Positions 7,082 to 15,341 of a stretch of DNA of 18,689 nt are shown here, in pieces. The notes beneath the pieces are model-generated. The model saw only the letters and a list, made by a program, of their open reading frames with translations, made no database searches and had not been told where the DNA came from. The position numbers and the translations under genes were made by a program. Origin of the DNA: Acidobacteriota bacterium (GTDB lineage: Bacteria; Acidobacteriota; Terriglobia; UBA7540); assembly GCA_021827245.1 (NCBI GenBank), contig JAKAWN010000087.1, forward strand, positions 1-18,689, written 5' to 3'. The number at the start of each line of letters is the position of its first letter. Within the stretch, counting starts at the first letter, position 1.

Positions 7082-8116
7082 TCAGTCCACGCGGCTAGCG
7101 AGATATTTTACCTCAGGCTCACCGCCAACAATCTTGCCCACAACCCAAAACTTCTCTTTTTTCCTTTTGAGGGCGTGACTGACATGGATGATGTTCTCTT
7201 GCGGAACGATAAGCAGCATGCCCAGGCCCATATTGAAGGTGTGAAACATTTCATCCTGTCGGACTTTCCCGAGATGGGAGATCAGGTTGAAAATGGGTGG
7301 CACCGGCCACGATCCAAGATGAATTTCTGCCGAACATCCAGCGGGAAGAATTCGCGGCGTGTTGTCGGTGATGCCGCCGCCGGTGATGTGGACCAGACCC
7401 GTAAGCCACCCTTTATGATGCAGCGACAAGAGCAGTGAACCATAGCATCGATGCGCCGCCAGTAGTTCTTCATCGAGCCGACGTCCCAGTTCCGGAACGC
7501 GCTGCGAAAGCCGAAGCCCTGCCTGGTCGATTAAAACTTTTCGGGCAAGGGAATAACCGTTTGTGTGCAGGCCAAGTGACGGCAGCCCGATGATCACGTC
7601 GCCGGGGCGAATCCGGCTTCCGTCCAGGATGTCACGACGGCGCACCCAGCCAACGATACAGCCTGCGAGATCGTATTCATTCGCAGCGTAAAAGCCCGGC
7701 ATCTGCGCGGTCTCTCCGCCCACTAGGGCACAGCCGACCTCGCGGCAAGCGTTGGAAAGCCCGCGCACAATATCCGTGACAACCTTGGAGCGGATTTTAC
7801 CGGTTGCAAGGTAATCGAGAAAAAACAGCGGCTTGGCACCGTGAACGGCAATGTCGTTGACCGAGTGAAACACCAGGTCTGAGGCGACGCTTTCATGGCG
7901 GTTGGTGGCAAATGCCAGCTTGAGTTTGGTACCGACCCCGTCCATGCTGGAAACCAATACAGCGTCCGGCGGAACTCCCTTGAGGGAAAAGAAGCCTCCA
8001 AAAGCACCAAACCCTCTCAGCACGTGAGAGCTAAAGGTTCTGCTGACAAGCTCCTTGATTTGTGACTTGGTGCGGTTCGCCGCGTTGATGTCGACGCCCG
8101 CGTCTCGATAGCGCAT
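7082..8116 (-). CDS. purM: Phosphoribosylformylglycinamidine cyclo-ligase (AIR synthase)
   Basis: A 344-residue ATP-dependent enzyme closing the imidazole ring (FGAM to AIR), fifth step of purine synthesis. Family motifs are in order: SSMDGVGTKLKLA (56-68, ATP-binding loop; most members have STDGVGTK), DLVFHSVNDIAVHGAKP (80-96), ALVGGETAQMPGFY (130-143), GLHTNGYSLAR (182-192) and HITGGGITDN (243-252). Length is typical. The start ATG at 8116 has a distant GAGGAG about 13 nt upstream, so initiation may be modest. It lies 56 nt after lepB and 89 nt before purN on the same strand. Confidence 0.98.
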   Translation of the reverse strand: MRYRDAGVDINAANRTKSQIKELVSRTFSSHVLRGFGAFGGFFSLKGVPPDAVLVSSMDGVGTKLKLAFATNRHESVASDLVFHSVNDIAVHGAKPLFFLDYLATGKIRSKVVTDIVRGLSNACREVGCALVGGETAQMPGFYAANEYDLAGCIVGWVRRRDILDGSRIRPGDVIIGLPSLGLHTNGYSLARKVLIDQAGLRLSQRVPELGRRLDEELLAAHRCYGSLLLSLHHKGWLTGLVHITGGGITDNTPRILPAGCSAEIHLGSWPVPPIFNLISHLGKVRQDEMFHTFNMGLGMLLIVPQENIIHVSHALKRKKEKFWVVGKIVGGEPEVKYLASRVD

Positions 8117-8172
8117 CGATTGCCGAGAACTCCTCGGGTGGAATCACCGAAAAATCAGAAGGACGGAATCTG

Positions 8173-9012
8173 TTAGAAGACCTTGCCTACTCTGGACCAG
8201 CGCGTTCTGCCGAAGAAGTTCCAGAGGATGGAAGCGTCGAATTTCAGCCGGTCTGATAGCCGGTCATCAGTCCAGTCGTGCGTGGGCGCGTTATAAGACC
8301 AATAAATAAACAACGGTTCTCCCACAACATTCTGCACGGGCACGAATCCCCAGAACCGGCTGTCCAGGGAATCATCGCGATTGTCGCCCATCACAAACAA
8401 GTCCCCTTTCGGAACATGAAGGCCATCTTTACGAATGTAACGGGGAATTTCACGAGCCCATTTGGGATTCAGGCCCAAGGCTTCCGGCATGTCCTCGACC
8501 TCCCGGACAGGCGGCGGAAAGTTGAGGCAAAGCGGTAAAACCCCGTGCGACTCGAAGTGGGCATAGGGTTCTTTCAGCCGCTTGCCGTTGACGTAAACCT
8601 GCTGGTTGACAATTTTGATGACATCGCCGCCGATGCCAATCACGCGCTTGACGAACATCAGAGAAGGATTCACGGGATAATGGAACGCCACAATGTCTCC
8701 ACGGTGGATCGGCGCGATGCGAGGAAAACGGAGGTCGGTATAAGGCACCCGGGGACCGTAAAGCAGCTTGTTCAAAAAAACGTGATCACCAATCAGAATG
8801 GTGTCTTCCATGGACCCGGTCGGGATCACGGTGGCTTCCGCCACAAATGTCCGAATGCAAAACACCCCGATCAGTACGATCAGGAGAGAGCGAACCGTTT
8901 CCCACAGGCCATCGTGCCGGGAAACGCGTTGGGGCTGAGAAGTAGGCGCCTCGGGGGGATTCTGATCTTGTTTTTCGATCTTTAAAGTTTCTGAAGAATC
9001 CATAAACCTCAT
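8173..9012 (-). CDS. lepB: Signal peptidase I
   Basis: A 279-residue membrane serine protease that removes signal peptides from exported proteins on the outer face of the inner membrane. One N-terminal TM segment (about 43-58, LLIVLIGVFCIRTFVA) follows a 40-residue hydrophilic tail. Box B IPTGSMEDTI holds catalytic Ser67; box D MFVKRVIGIGGD holds the general-base Lys122; box E GDNRDDSLDSRFWG is at 209-222. An insert of roughly 50 residues lies between boxes D and E. The start is the ATG at 9012, whose ATGA overlaps the purF stop, so translation is probably coupled. A second ATG at 9003 would shorten it by three residues. Its place inside a purine gene cluster is unusual functionally. Confidence 0.97.
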   Translation of the reverse strand: MRFMDSSETLKIEKQDQNPPEAPTSQPQRVSRHDGLWETVRSLLIVLIGVFCIRTFVAEATVIPTGSMEDTILIGDHVFLNKLLYGPRVPYTDLRFPRIAPIHRGDIVAFHYPVNPSLMFVKRVIGIGGDVIKIVNQQVYVNGKRLKEPYAHFESHGVLPLCLNFPPPVREVEDMPEALGLNPKWAREIPRYIRKDGLHVPKGDLFVMGDNRDDSLDSRFWGFVPVQNVVGEPLFIYWSYNAPTHDWTDDRLSDRLKFDASILWNFFGRTRWSRVGKVF

Positions 9013-10439
9013 TCCCGGTTTCGCATGCTGATGAGAGGCTGTTGAATGGCAGTGGGATAGCTTGCGGTGTAGCACGCCAGACAATAATTCTCTTTGTCGT
9101 TCCCGACAGCTTCCTGAAGCCCTTCAAGCGAAAGATACCCCAGCGTATCTGCTCCTACGTAGTCACGAATCTCTTCCACGCTGTGGCTGGAAGCGATAAG
9201 TTCTTTTTTCGTGGGCGTGTCAATCCCGTAATAACAGGGCGAAACAGTGGGAGGGCAACTGATCCGGAAATGGACTTCGCGTGCTCCCGCCTCGCGCACC
9301 AGGCGCACGATTTTCCGGCTTGTCGTGCCACGGATGATGGAATCATCCACCAGCACGACGCGTTTTCCTTCCAGGAGGCTGCGCACGGGATTGAGCTTGA
9401 GCTTGACGCCAAAGTCGCGAATGGCTTGTGTCGGCTCAATAAAGGTACGCCCCACATAGTGGTTGCGGATCAATCCGAATTTCAACGGGATGCCTGATTC
9501 TTCCGAATAGCCGATGGCTGCAGCAACTCCGGAATCGGGAACCGGAACCACCAGGTCTGCATCAACCGGATGTTCCAGGGCGAGCCGCCGTCCGAGCATT
9601 TCTCGGCTGCTTTGAACGGAGCGGCCAAAAACAATACTGTCAGGCCGGGAAAAATAGACATGTTCAAAAATGCATTTGGCCGGCTTCGCTGGCGGTGAAA
9701 AGCGGAGTGACGTGACGCCGCGCTTATCCAGAACCACCATCTCACCGGGCTCGATTTCACGCACGTAGGTGGCACTGATGATGTCAAACGCGCAGGTTTC
9801 TGAGGCGACGACAAAAGCACCGTTCAGTTGCCCTAGGTTGAGAGGCCGGAATCCGCGCGGGTCCCGGATTGCGTAAACGCTGTCTTTGAAAAGCATCACC
9901 AGCGAGTACGCACCGGAAACGCGGTCAAGCGCTTCAGCAATGGATTCCGGGATGCCGGTGTGCCTGGAACGCGCGAAATAGTGCAGGATCACTTCCGTGT
10001 CGCTGGTTGTCTGGAAGATGTCGCCGCGCGCTTCCAGTTCACGCCGGATACTGGTCGCGTTCACAAGGTTCCCATTGTGGGCAAGGGCAACCTGCCCCTT
10101 CTGGCAACTAACGCTCAGGGGCTGGGCGTTCTTCAAGTTCGTATCGCCGGCAGTCGAATAGCGTGTGTGGCCGATGGCAGCATGTCCGGCGAGGTCCTGC
10201 AAAGCTCCTTCGTTGAAAACTTCCGCTACATGGCCCATGTTCTTGTGGCCGATCAACCGATGGCCGTCGGCCGCAACTATGCCAGCGCTTTCCTGGCCAC
10301 GGTGCTGGAGGGCGTAAAGTCCCAAATAAGTTAGCTTGGCAGCTTCAGGATGGCCGTAAACAGCGAAAACGCCACAATGGTCGTGGAATTTGTCGTCAGG
10401 AAGTGAGAAAACGGGGAATTTTTCAGGGATTAATTGCAA
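9009..10439 (-). CDS. purF: Amidophosphoribosyltransferase (glutamine PRPP amidotransferase)
   Basis: A 476-residue enzyme for the first committed step of purine synthesis, PRPP plus glutamine to phosphoribosylamine. The N-terminal Ntn glutaminase domain begins at Cys22 (HDHCGVFAVYG), so a 21-residue propeptide should be removed by self-cleavage. HNGNLVNA (121-128) and the PRPP loop VVLVDDSIIRGTT (361-373) are intact. Cys256, Cys402, Cys453 and Cys456 (NYCLACY) match the four ligands of the [4Fe-4S] cluster in B. subtilis-type PurF, suggesting oxygen-sensitive control of stability. The frame opens only two codons after an in-frame TAA, and the best start is TTG at 10439 with a poor RBS. It is the first gene of the cluster and overlaps lepB by 4 nt. 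Confidence 0.97.
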   Translation of the reverse strand: MQLIPEKFPVFSLPDDKFHDHCGVFAVYGHPEAAKLTYLGLYALQHRGQESAGIVAADGHRLIGHKNMGHVAEVFNEGALQDLAGHAAIGHTRYSTAGDTNLKNAQPLSVSCQKGQVALAHNGNLVNATSIRRELEARGDIFQTTSDTEVILHYFARSRHTGIPESIAEALDRVSGAYSLVMLFKDSVYAIRDPRGFRPLNLGQLNGAFVVASETCAFDIISATYVREIEPGEMVVLDKRGVTSLRFSPPAKPAKCIFEHVYFSRPDSIVFGRSVQSSREMLGRRLALEHPVDADLVVPVPDSGVAAAIGYSEESGIPLKFGLIRNHYVGRTFIEPTQAIRDFGVKLKLNPVRSLLEGKRVVLVDDSIIRGTTSRKIVRLVREAGAREVHFRISCPPTVSPCYYGIDTPTKKELIASSHSVEEIRDYVGADTLGYLSLEGLQEAVGNDKENYCLACYTASYPTAIQQPLISMRNRE

Positions 10440-10812
10440 AGCTGTTTACCGCAGTCCAGCCTCAATGGGGATGCCCGTGATTAACTCCTCATGCCGGAGC
10501 CCACAAAGAATCTTGCTGCCAGAAGGCACGTCCCCCAGCCTTTCAAAGTCTTTACTTTTTCATTTTGCCTCTGCTCCATGCCCAGCGCAACTCTTTTCTG
10601 GAATACCTTCGAGTTGGCTTTGGAGAGGCGCGTCGGAGCGTTGCTTTTTGATGGCGGGACACTCAGACTCTGGCAGCAGGCTGTAACAGGCAGGCTCGCA
10701 GGCCGAGTGCGGGTGGATTCAAAACGTCACTTTCGCCGACCGTGGACGGCTGGACACTGGCCGAGGTTATCCTCCACAATAAGGGGTTAAGATTCGGTTC
10801 GCGAGGAGTGAG
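10440..10812. other. Divergent intergenic region upstream of purF
   Basis: About 370 nt between divergently transcribed purF (minus) and the unknown gene at 10813 (plus); promoters for both must lie here. I see no convincing -10/-35 pair, PurR-type operator or purine riboswitch. Small open frames on both strands lack starts or RBS and look like chance. The only clear signal is the GAGGAG immediately before the TTG at 10813. Confidence 0.5.
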
Positions 10813-11553
10813 TTGAACCCTTCGCAGGCTTCGGTGCGCAAGAATATTCCGGTGCGGGAATATGTCCAGAGGGTGCTTGTGCCGCTCTCCCGGCTCGCAC
10901 ATGAATGGGAAATGCATTCCGCCGTTGTACTGAGCCCCTCCGAAGAACGCACCATGGTCCGGGAGCCAGCGCAGGCCGTTCCGGAAGCCATTGCACGACG
11001 GCTTGGGAAACTGCGCATTCTTCTGGTCCCTTTCGTGGCGTGCCTCCCTGGGGGTGATCTGGTCGCTTTTTCCAACCCTGAGGGAGAAAAGCATTCCGCC
11101 GTCTGGCTGGAAAACGAGAATCGAATTGATCTGGTCCTTGCCTGCCGCGACCTCGATCCCCATGACACGGGGTGGGAGTTCCTGGCAAGTGTCGCCGAAC
11201 TGCTGCGGTCGCGGCTTATGCCGGAAGAACTAGAACGCTTTACAACCCTGCTCCATGAGGAATTGCGAAATGGGATCGACGGGGAAATTGATGAAGAGGC
11301 CTACGAAGCCAAGCAACTGCTTCGAGGGCAGGGCCGGAGGTCGCGAACGGGTTCGCAGTTCCTGAAGTATCGCGACGTTTCCTTCACCAGCACGTGCGCG
11401 GAATATATGCACGGGCTCTGGCACGACGTTCAAATCCGGCTTGGACCGGAGCATTTGACTGTTCCGGCTTTGCGCAACCGGATGACGTTGATGGCGCAGA
11501 TGTTTCCTCCTAATCCTGGTTACCGGCTGTTTGCCGAAGGCGAACAACGGTAA
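10813..11553 (+). CDS. Hypothetical soluble protein
   Basis: A 246-residue protein I do not recognise. It has no signal peptide or membrane segment, so it is probably cytoplasmic. The N-terminal ~60 residues are basic/helical (KNIPVREYVQRVLVPLSRLAHEW). A central part has a beta-hairpin-like stretch LRILLVPFVACLPGGDLVAF and an acidic helical region (about 125-165; LMPEELERFTTLLHEELRNGIDGEIDEEAYEAKQLL). The C-terminus is Arg/Tyr rich. The only suitable start is TTG at 10813, supported by a strong GAGGAG four bases upstream. It is divergent from purF and about 160 nt before the NCS1 permease gene; a functional link to either is not shown. Confidence 0.75.
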   Translation: MNPSQASVRKNIPVREYVQRVLVPLSRLAHEWEMHSAVVLSPSEERTMVREPAQAVPEAIARRLGKLRILLVPFVACLPGGDLVAFSNPEGEKHSAVWLENENRIDLVLACRDLDPHDTGWEFLASVAELLRSRLMPEELERFTTLLHEELRNGIDGEIDEEAYEAKQLLRGQGRRSRTGSQFLKYRDVSFTSTCAEYMHGLWHDVQIRLGPEHLTVPALRNRMTLMAQMFPPNPGYRLFAEGEQR

Positions 11554-11630
11554 CCGAGCGCGACCCAGGAAATCTTCTCCAGCCTTAACTGACGGGATTC
11601 CGCAGGCCGTAGTCACCTCCACGATGATGT

Positions 11631-11659
11631 TTGCTTTTGAGCTTGCATAAAGGTATGAG
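11631..11659 (+). promoter_or_regulatory. Possible sigma70 promoter of the permease gene
   Basis: TTGCTT (11631-11636, 3/6) and TATGAG (11654-11659, 4/6) with an ideal 17-nt spacer lie about 60 nt before the ATG of the NCS1 gene. Neither box is close to consensus. Confidence 0.25.
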
Positions 11660-11716
11660 AGCGAATATTCTTTGTCCCCAACCAGACTCTGTGGGGTGTG
11701 TCTGATTGGGGGTAAA

Positions 11717-13054
11717 ATGGCTGCCGAACTTCCAAGTTACGTCGGATCCTCCGTCCCCAATCCGGTCAGTAAGCGGGTTCCCTGGTACAAGAGCACGCTC
11801 CCCTCGTACGCGGGGATTTTCCTATGGGTCGGTTTCTATCTCGGATTGTCCGCGCCGACACTGATTCAGGCCAGTCCTGCTGTCTGCCTCCTCGGCCTTT
11901 TTGTGGCGGGCCTGCTCTGTTTTGCGCTTTATTACTATGCGCCGGCTATGCTCGGAATGCAGACCGGACGTCCCCTCTATATTGTTGGAACATCCACCTT
12001 CGGCGTGAAGGGAGGATACCTGATGCCCGGCCTGTTGATGGGTTTACTGCAAATCGGATGGTTCGCAGTGGCAACGTATTTCGCCGTGGACTACATCATG
12101 GAGGGTCTTGGCAGCCACTCGAAGGGGCTGTTTGTCGGCATCGCACTGCTCTGGGCCTATGTGTTGGCCTGGGTGGCCATCAAAGGGATTTCTTACATGG
12201 CGCGCATCGCCCAGTATCTGAATTGGGTACCGCTGTTTATGATCGTTATCGTTTTTTGGGCCAATAAGGGAGGCGTGGCCAGTTATCATCCTCCGCAGAA
12301 TGATGCCTGGAGTGGTTTTCTGACGATGCTTGCCATCGTGATCGGTTTTTTTGCAACGGCAGGCGCGGCAGGTGCTGATTTTGGCCTGAACAACAGGAAC
12401 CGCAGCGACGTGGTTTGGGGTGGCCTGACAGGCATCACTCTGGCGATCCTCATAGCGGGAGGCTTGCCGGTGCTTTCGGTAGCTGGCCACCTGGGCAAAG
12501 TCGGAAACGCTTCGGATTTCACTTATGCCGGCACCATCAAGAGCGTGGGAACTCTTGCTCCAATCATGTTCTTTCTGTTTGCGGCTGCTTCGATGGTTCC
12601 GACAACATTCTGCACTTTCATCGCCAGTAATAGTTTTGGAACCATGCTGCCGAAAATCCCGCGCGCTGCTTCAACCATGGTGGGCGTGACCATCGGAGCT
12701 GTTCTTGCTATTACTGGAGTGGCGCAGAATCTTATCGGGTTTTTCACGATAGTGGGCGCTTCCTTCGGGCCGATCTGCGGCGCCATGGCTGCCGACTATC
12801 TCCTGGCAGGAAGAAAGTGGTCAGGCCCGCGCAGAGGAATCAACTGGGGCGGATACATATCCTGGGCGATCGGCTTTGTGGTCGGAATCCTCAACAGCAT
12901 CCCTGGAATACCCGCAAGCTGGGTGAAGGCTGACCGGCCGGCTGTTCTTTTTTCCTTCATCGTGGGTTTTGTGGTTTACTATATCCTCGCAAAGGCAGGC
13001 ACCTTGCCTGAGCTGATTCACCAACCGGAACTGAATTCCCCTCCGGAAGCGTAG
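11717..13054 (+). CDS. NCS1-family nucleobase:cation symporter (CodB/cytosine-permease-like)
   Basis: A 445-residue integral membrane protein with about 12 hydrophobic segments. VPWYKSTLPSYAGIFLWVGF near 21-40 opens TM1 in the manner of CodB-like permeases. GADFGLNNRNRSDVVWGG (around residue 210-225) and ASFGPICGAMAADYLL (around 350) are characteristic NCS1 loop and TM10 motifs. NCS1 carriers import cytosine, purines, allantoin, hydantoins or thiamine precursors with H+ or Na+; the substrate here cannot be read from sequence. The start at ATG 11717 has GGGGGT immediately upstream; an in-frame start at 11672 would add 15 residues not expected in the family. Proximity to the purine cluster is suggestive of nucleobase salvage but it is on the other strand. 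Confidence 0.92.
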   Translation: MAAELPSYVGSSVPNPVSKRVPWYKSTLPSYAGIFLWVGFYLGLSAPTLIQASPAVCLLGLFVAGLLCFALYYYAPAMLGMQTGRPLYIVGTSTFGVKGGYLMPGLLMGLLQIGWFAVATYFAVDYIMEGLGSHSKGLFVGIALLWAYVLAWVAIKGISYMARIAQYLNWVPLFMIVIVFWANKGGVASYHPPQNDAWSGFLTMLAIVIGFFATAGAAGADFGLNNRNRSDVVWGGLTGITLAILIAGGLPVLSVAGHLGKVGNASDFTYAGTIKSVGTLAPIMFFLFAAASMVPTTFCTFIASNSFGTMLPKIPRAASTMVGVTIGAVLAITGVAQNLIGFFTIVGASFGPICGAMAADYLLAGRKWSGPRRGINWGGYISWAIGFVVGILNSIPGIPASWVKADRPAVLFSFIVGFVVYYILAKAGTLPELIHQPELNSPPEA

Positions 13055-13241
13055 TTTTCCCAAACTACCCGGATTTTCAGAAACGCGCCCTGGGAGACGC
13101 GCGCGCAGCGTGTGCCGCTTCGTGATAAATTAAGATTTTTGCGCATAAACCCCGACTTTGGGGCGATACATGGGCGCGGCGGGGCTGGTTCAGTTTTGTG
13201 CACAAGGTCCGGACTTCGTCTGCCCGGGAGCGGAGGAAAAT

Positions 13242-15272
13242 GTGTTATCAGGGCACATGCGAAGATCCATCTGTACGAGATTTGTGGTCCTTGCTGGAGT
13301 TCTGCTCCTGCCGGCACTTGCCTGGGCGCAACCGAGTGTCCTGGCAGTAACCAATAGAACCGATTACGACGTCGGCTCAGAAGTTCTGATGCGGCTGGCC
13401 CCCGCTCCGGGGGCTTCGATCCGTGACGGGTTGGTCTTTTCAGCAACTGTCCGCTACGACGGCGAATCCCAGGCCGTGTACACAACTTCTCCCTCGCATG
13501 TATGGACCTGTCCGACCGCTTCCGGCACAGGCTCCTACTCGGTCTTATGGAGAATTCCTCGAGACGCCCGGACAGGACGCTATGAGATTGGCCTGCAGGG
13601 GTATGACCGGATTTCCGGAGAGATTGTTATCAAGGCTCACCAGGCCGGATCCTTTGCCGTTTATCGCCGGCTGGTTAAGATTGAAAGCATCAAGGTCCAA
13701 AAGACTTTTTACGTTACCGGCGACAAGGTTGCGTGTGACATTACATTGAAAAATCTTACCGACCAGCCCCTGAATGGGCTTCGGGTGGAGTTTTCAAACC
13801 GCTACTGGCCGTGGATCGCCGGGCGTGCGCAACAGGCTGCCGCCAGCATTGTAACGTTGAGAAGGAATCTGACACTTACTCCAGGCGAACAGGTGAAAAT
13901 TCATTCCAGCGATGCTGCGGTCGCCGGCAAGGTCAAGCGGCCTACCATCCATCAGTACGGCGTCGTGGTGTGGAACCACGATCGCAAAAACGTTCTGGAC
14001 ATTTCTTTCAGTCGGCTCGTCCTGATCAGCCCGCCCGGAGTCACATCACCCAAGCCTTATCCGCTGCAGTATACCTATCCTGAGTTGAAGGATGTTGATA
14101 CCACAACCTACCGGCACTTTTATCCTCCGGACCACGATTCGGCCATCCATTTCGACAAGCTGCACACGATGTTTATTCCGGGGCGCGAGTCGACCATTCC
14201 CTTCTCGGTTAAAAACCCTGGAGCGAGGGTCTGGAAGCAGATTTCCATGACTGCACTGCTGCTTGATCCGCAAGGAAAGGAAATTGCGAAAAAGGTTCTT
14301 GGCACTCACCTTGATTTTTCGGCCAGAGCGGTCCCCACAAATGAAACGGTGACATTTGCCCTTCCTGCCCAGGCGGGCCTTTATCGTGTTCAGGTCGTTC
14401 TGAGCGATTCGACCGGCGATACTGTAGCCGAGAATGACCTCGAGCTGGGTGTGAATCCCCTGCCCAAGTCGATCATGATTTTCTGCGCGCATGAGGATGA
14501 CGAGGGTGGTTGGACAGGCTTGATCCGGGCGGCGGTCGAGAATCATATCCCGATCCATTTTGTTTACTTTACCAGCGGCGATGCGGGATCGTGCGATCTT
14601 TATTACGAGCATTCGTGCAGTCCTGCAGAGGCCCTGAATTTCGGCACACTGCGCATGGCGGAAACGCGGGCGGCGCTGGGCCACCTGGGCGTACGCAAAG
14701 ATGACATCTATTTTCTGGGGCTGCCTGATGGTGGAACTGGGCAAATCTGGTATTACCATCCCAGCCCCGCCCATCCGTACCTTGCGCCATTGCTGGCGTG
14801 CAGCCACACTCCCTACCAGCATATTTATCAGCCCAACCTGCCTTATGCCCGGCAGTCGGTTGAGGCTGCTGTAAGAAAACTTCTGAAGATGTTTCATCCG
14901 GAGGCGATTGTGACGGCGCATCCTCCCTCTGAAGGGCATATCGATCATATTGTGTGCAACTATTTTGTGGTGAAGGCGCTCCAAGAGATGGTAGACAAGA
15001 AGGAACTCACTCCGAATAGCATCAAACTGTATGTGGACAGGGTCTATAACCCGAAGACTCTTCCTTGGACTCCGTATCATTATTCAGAGCGGGTTTTATT
15101 TGTCTCCGGTGAAGTGATGGCTCTGGGCCAGGAGGCAGATTGGTTTTATCAGTCACAGGGAGGCAATCGCGCCGAAGGCCATCTCCGGGTTTTCAATCAG
15201 CTTTCGCGCAGATTAGTTTACCGCCAAGTGTTAGACTGGGATGAGCACCAAGGATGGAATTTGAAACCATGA
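13242..15272 (+). CDS. Exported PIG-L/LmbE-family deacetylase with N-terminal beta-sandwich region
   Basis: A 676-residue secreted protein. Residues 1-32 form a signal peptide (RRSICTRF, hydrophobic VVLAGVLLLPALAWA, cleavage after AWA-Q). About 33-405 look like successive Ig-like/CARDB-type beta-sandwiches, for example LKNLTDQPLNGLRVEFSN and FSVKNPGARVWKQ. From about 411 a PIG-L domain begins with IFCAHEDDE: zinc ligands His417 and Asp420, catalytic-base candidate Asp419. GHIDH at 565-569 supplies the HxxH-like zinc motif. Family members deacetylate N-acetylglucosaminyl conjugates or related amides; the substrate here is unknown. Start choice: GTG at 13242 has GGAGG five bases upstream; ATG 13257 is the alternative. 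The next gene starts 40-70 nt downstream, so the two are likely co-transcribed. Confidence 0.9.
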   Translation: MLSGHMRRSICTRFVVLAGVLLLPALAWAQPSVLAVTNRTDYDVGSEVLMRLAPAPGASIRDGLVFSATVRYDGESQAVYTTSPSHVWTCPTASGTGSYSVLWRIPRDARTGRYEIGLQGYDRISGEIVIKAHQAGSFAVYRRLVKIESIKVQKTFYVTGDKVACDITLKNLTDQPLNGLRVEFSNRYWPWIAGRAQQAAASIVTLRRNLTLTPGEQVKIHSSDAAVAGKVKRPTIHQYGVVVWNHDRKNVLDISFSRLVLISPPGVTSPKPYPLQYTYPELKDVDTTTYRHFYPPDHDSAIHFDKLHTMFIPGRESTIPFSVKNPGARVWKQISMTALLLDPQGKEIAKKVLGTHLDFSARAVPTNETVTFALPAQAGLYRVQVVLSDSTGDTVAENDLELGVNPLPKSIMIFCAHEDDEGGWTGLIRAAVENHIPIHFVYFTSGDAGSCDLYYEHSCSPAEALNFGTLRMAETRAALGHLGVRKDDIYFLGLPDGGTGQIWYYHPSPAHPYLAPLLACSHTPYQHIYQPNLPYARQSVEAAVRKLLKMFHPEAIVTAHPPSEGHIDHIVCNYFVVKALQEMVDKKELTPNSIKLYVDRVYNPKTLPWTPYHYSERVLFVSGEVMALGQEADWFYQSQGGNRAEGHLRVFNQLSRRLVYRQVLDWDEHQGWNLKP

Positions 15273-15341
15273 GTACAGATAAGGGTTGCCCAGGGGAGGA
15301 AAGAGTCGCTGATGGCTGAGTTTCCCAAGGAGAACAGTTCC

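Noticed and set aside
10446..10559. Short - strand frame ending GLRHEELITGIPIEAGLR just upstream of purF
   Set aside because: It looks protein-like at its end but is under 40 codons between stops, with only an internal GTG as start and no RBS; it matches no purine-gene C-terminus I know.
13051..13068. GTAGTTT-TCCC-AAACTAC hairpin at the end of the permease gene as a terminator
   Set aside because: The stem is only 7 bp, AT-rich, includes the stop codon and lacks a following U-tract.
14046..15080. 344-codon - strand open frame opposite the PIG-L gene
   Set aside because: The + strand carries the intact PIG-L motifs AHEDD and HIDH in the same region; the antisense product is Arg/His-rich and unlike any protein.
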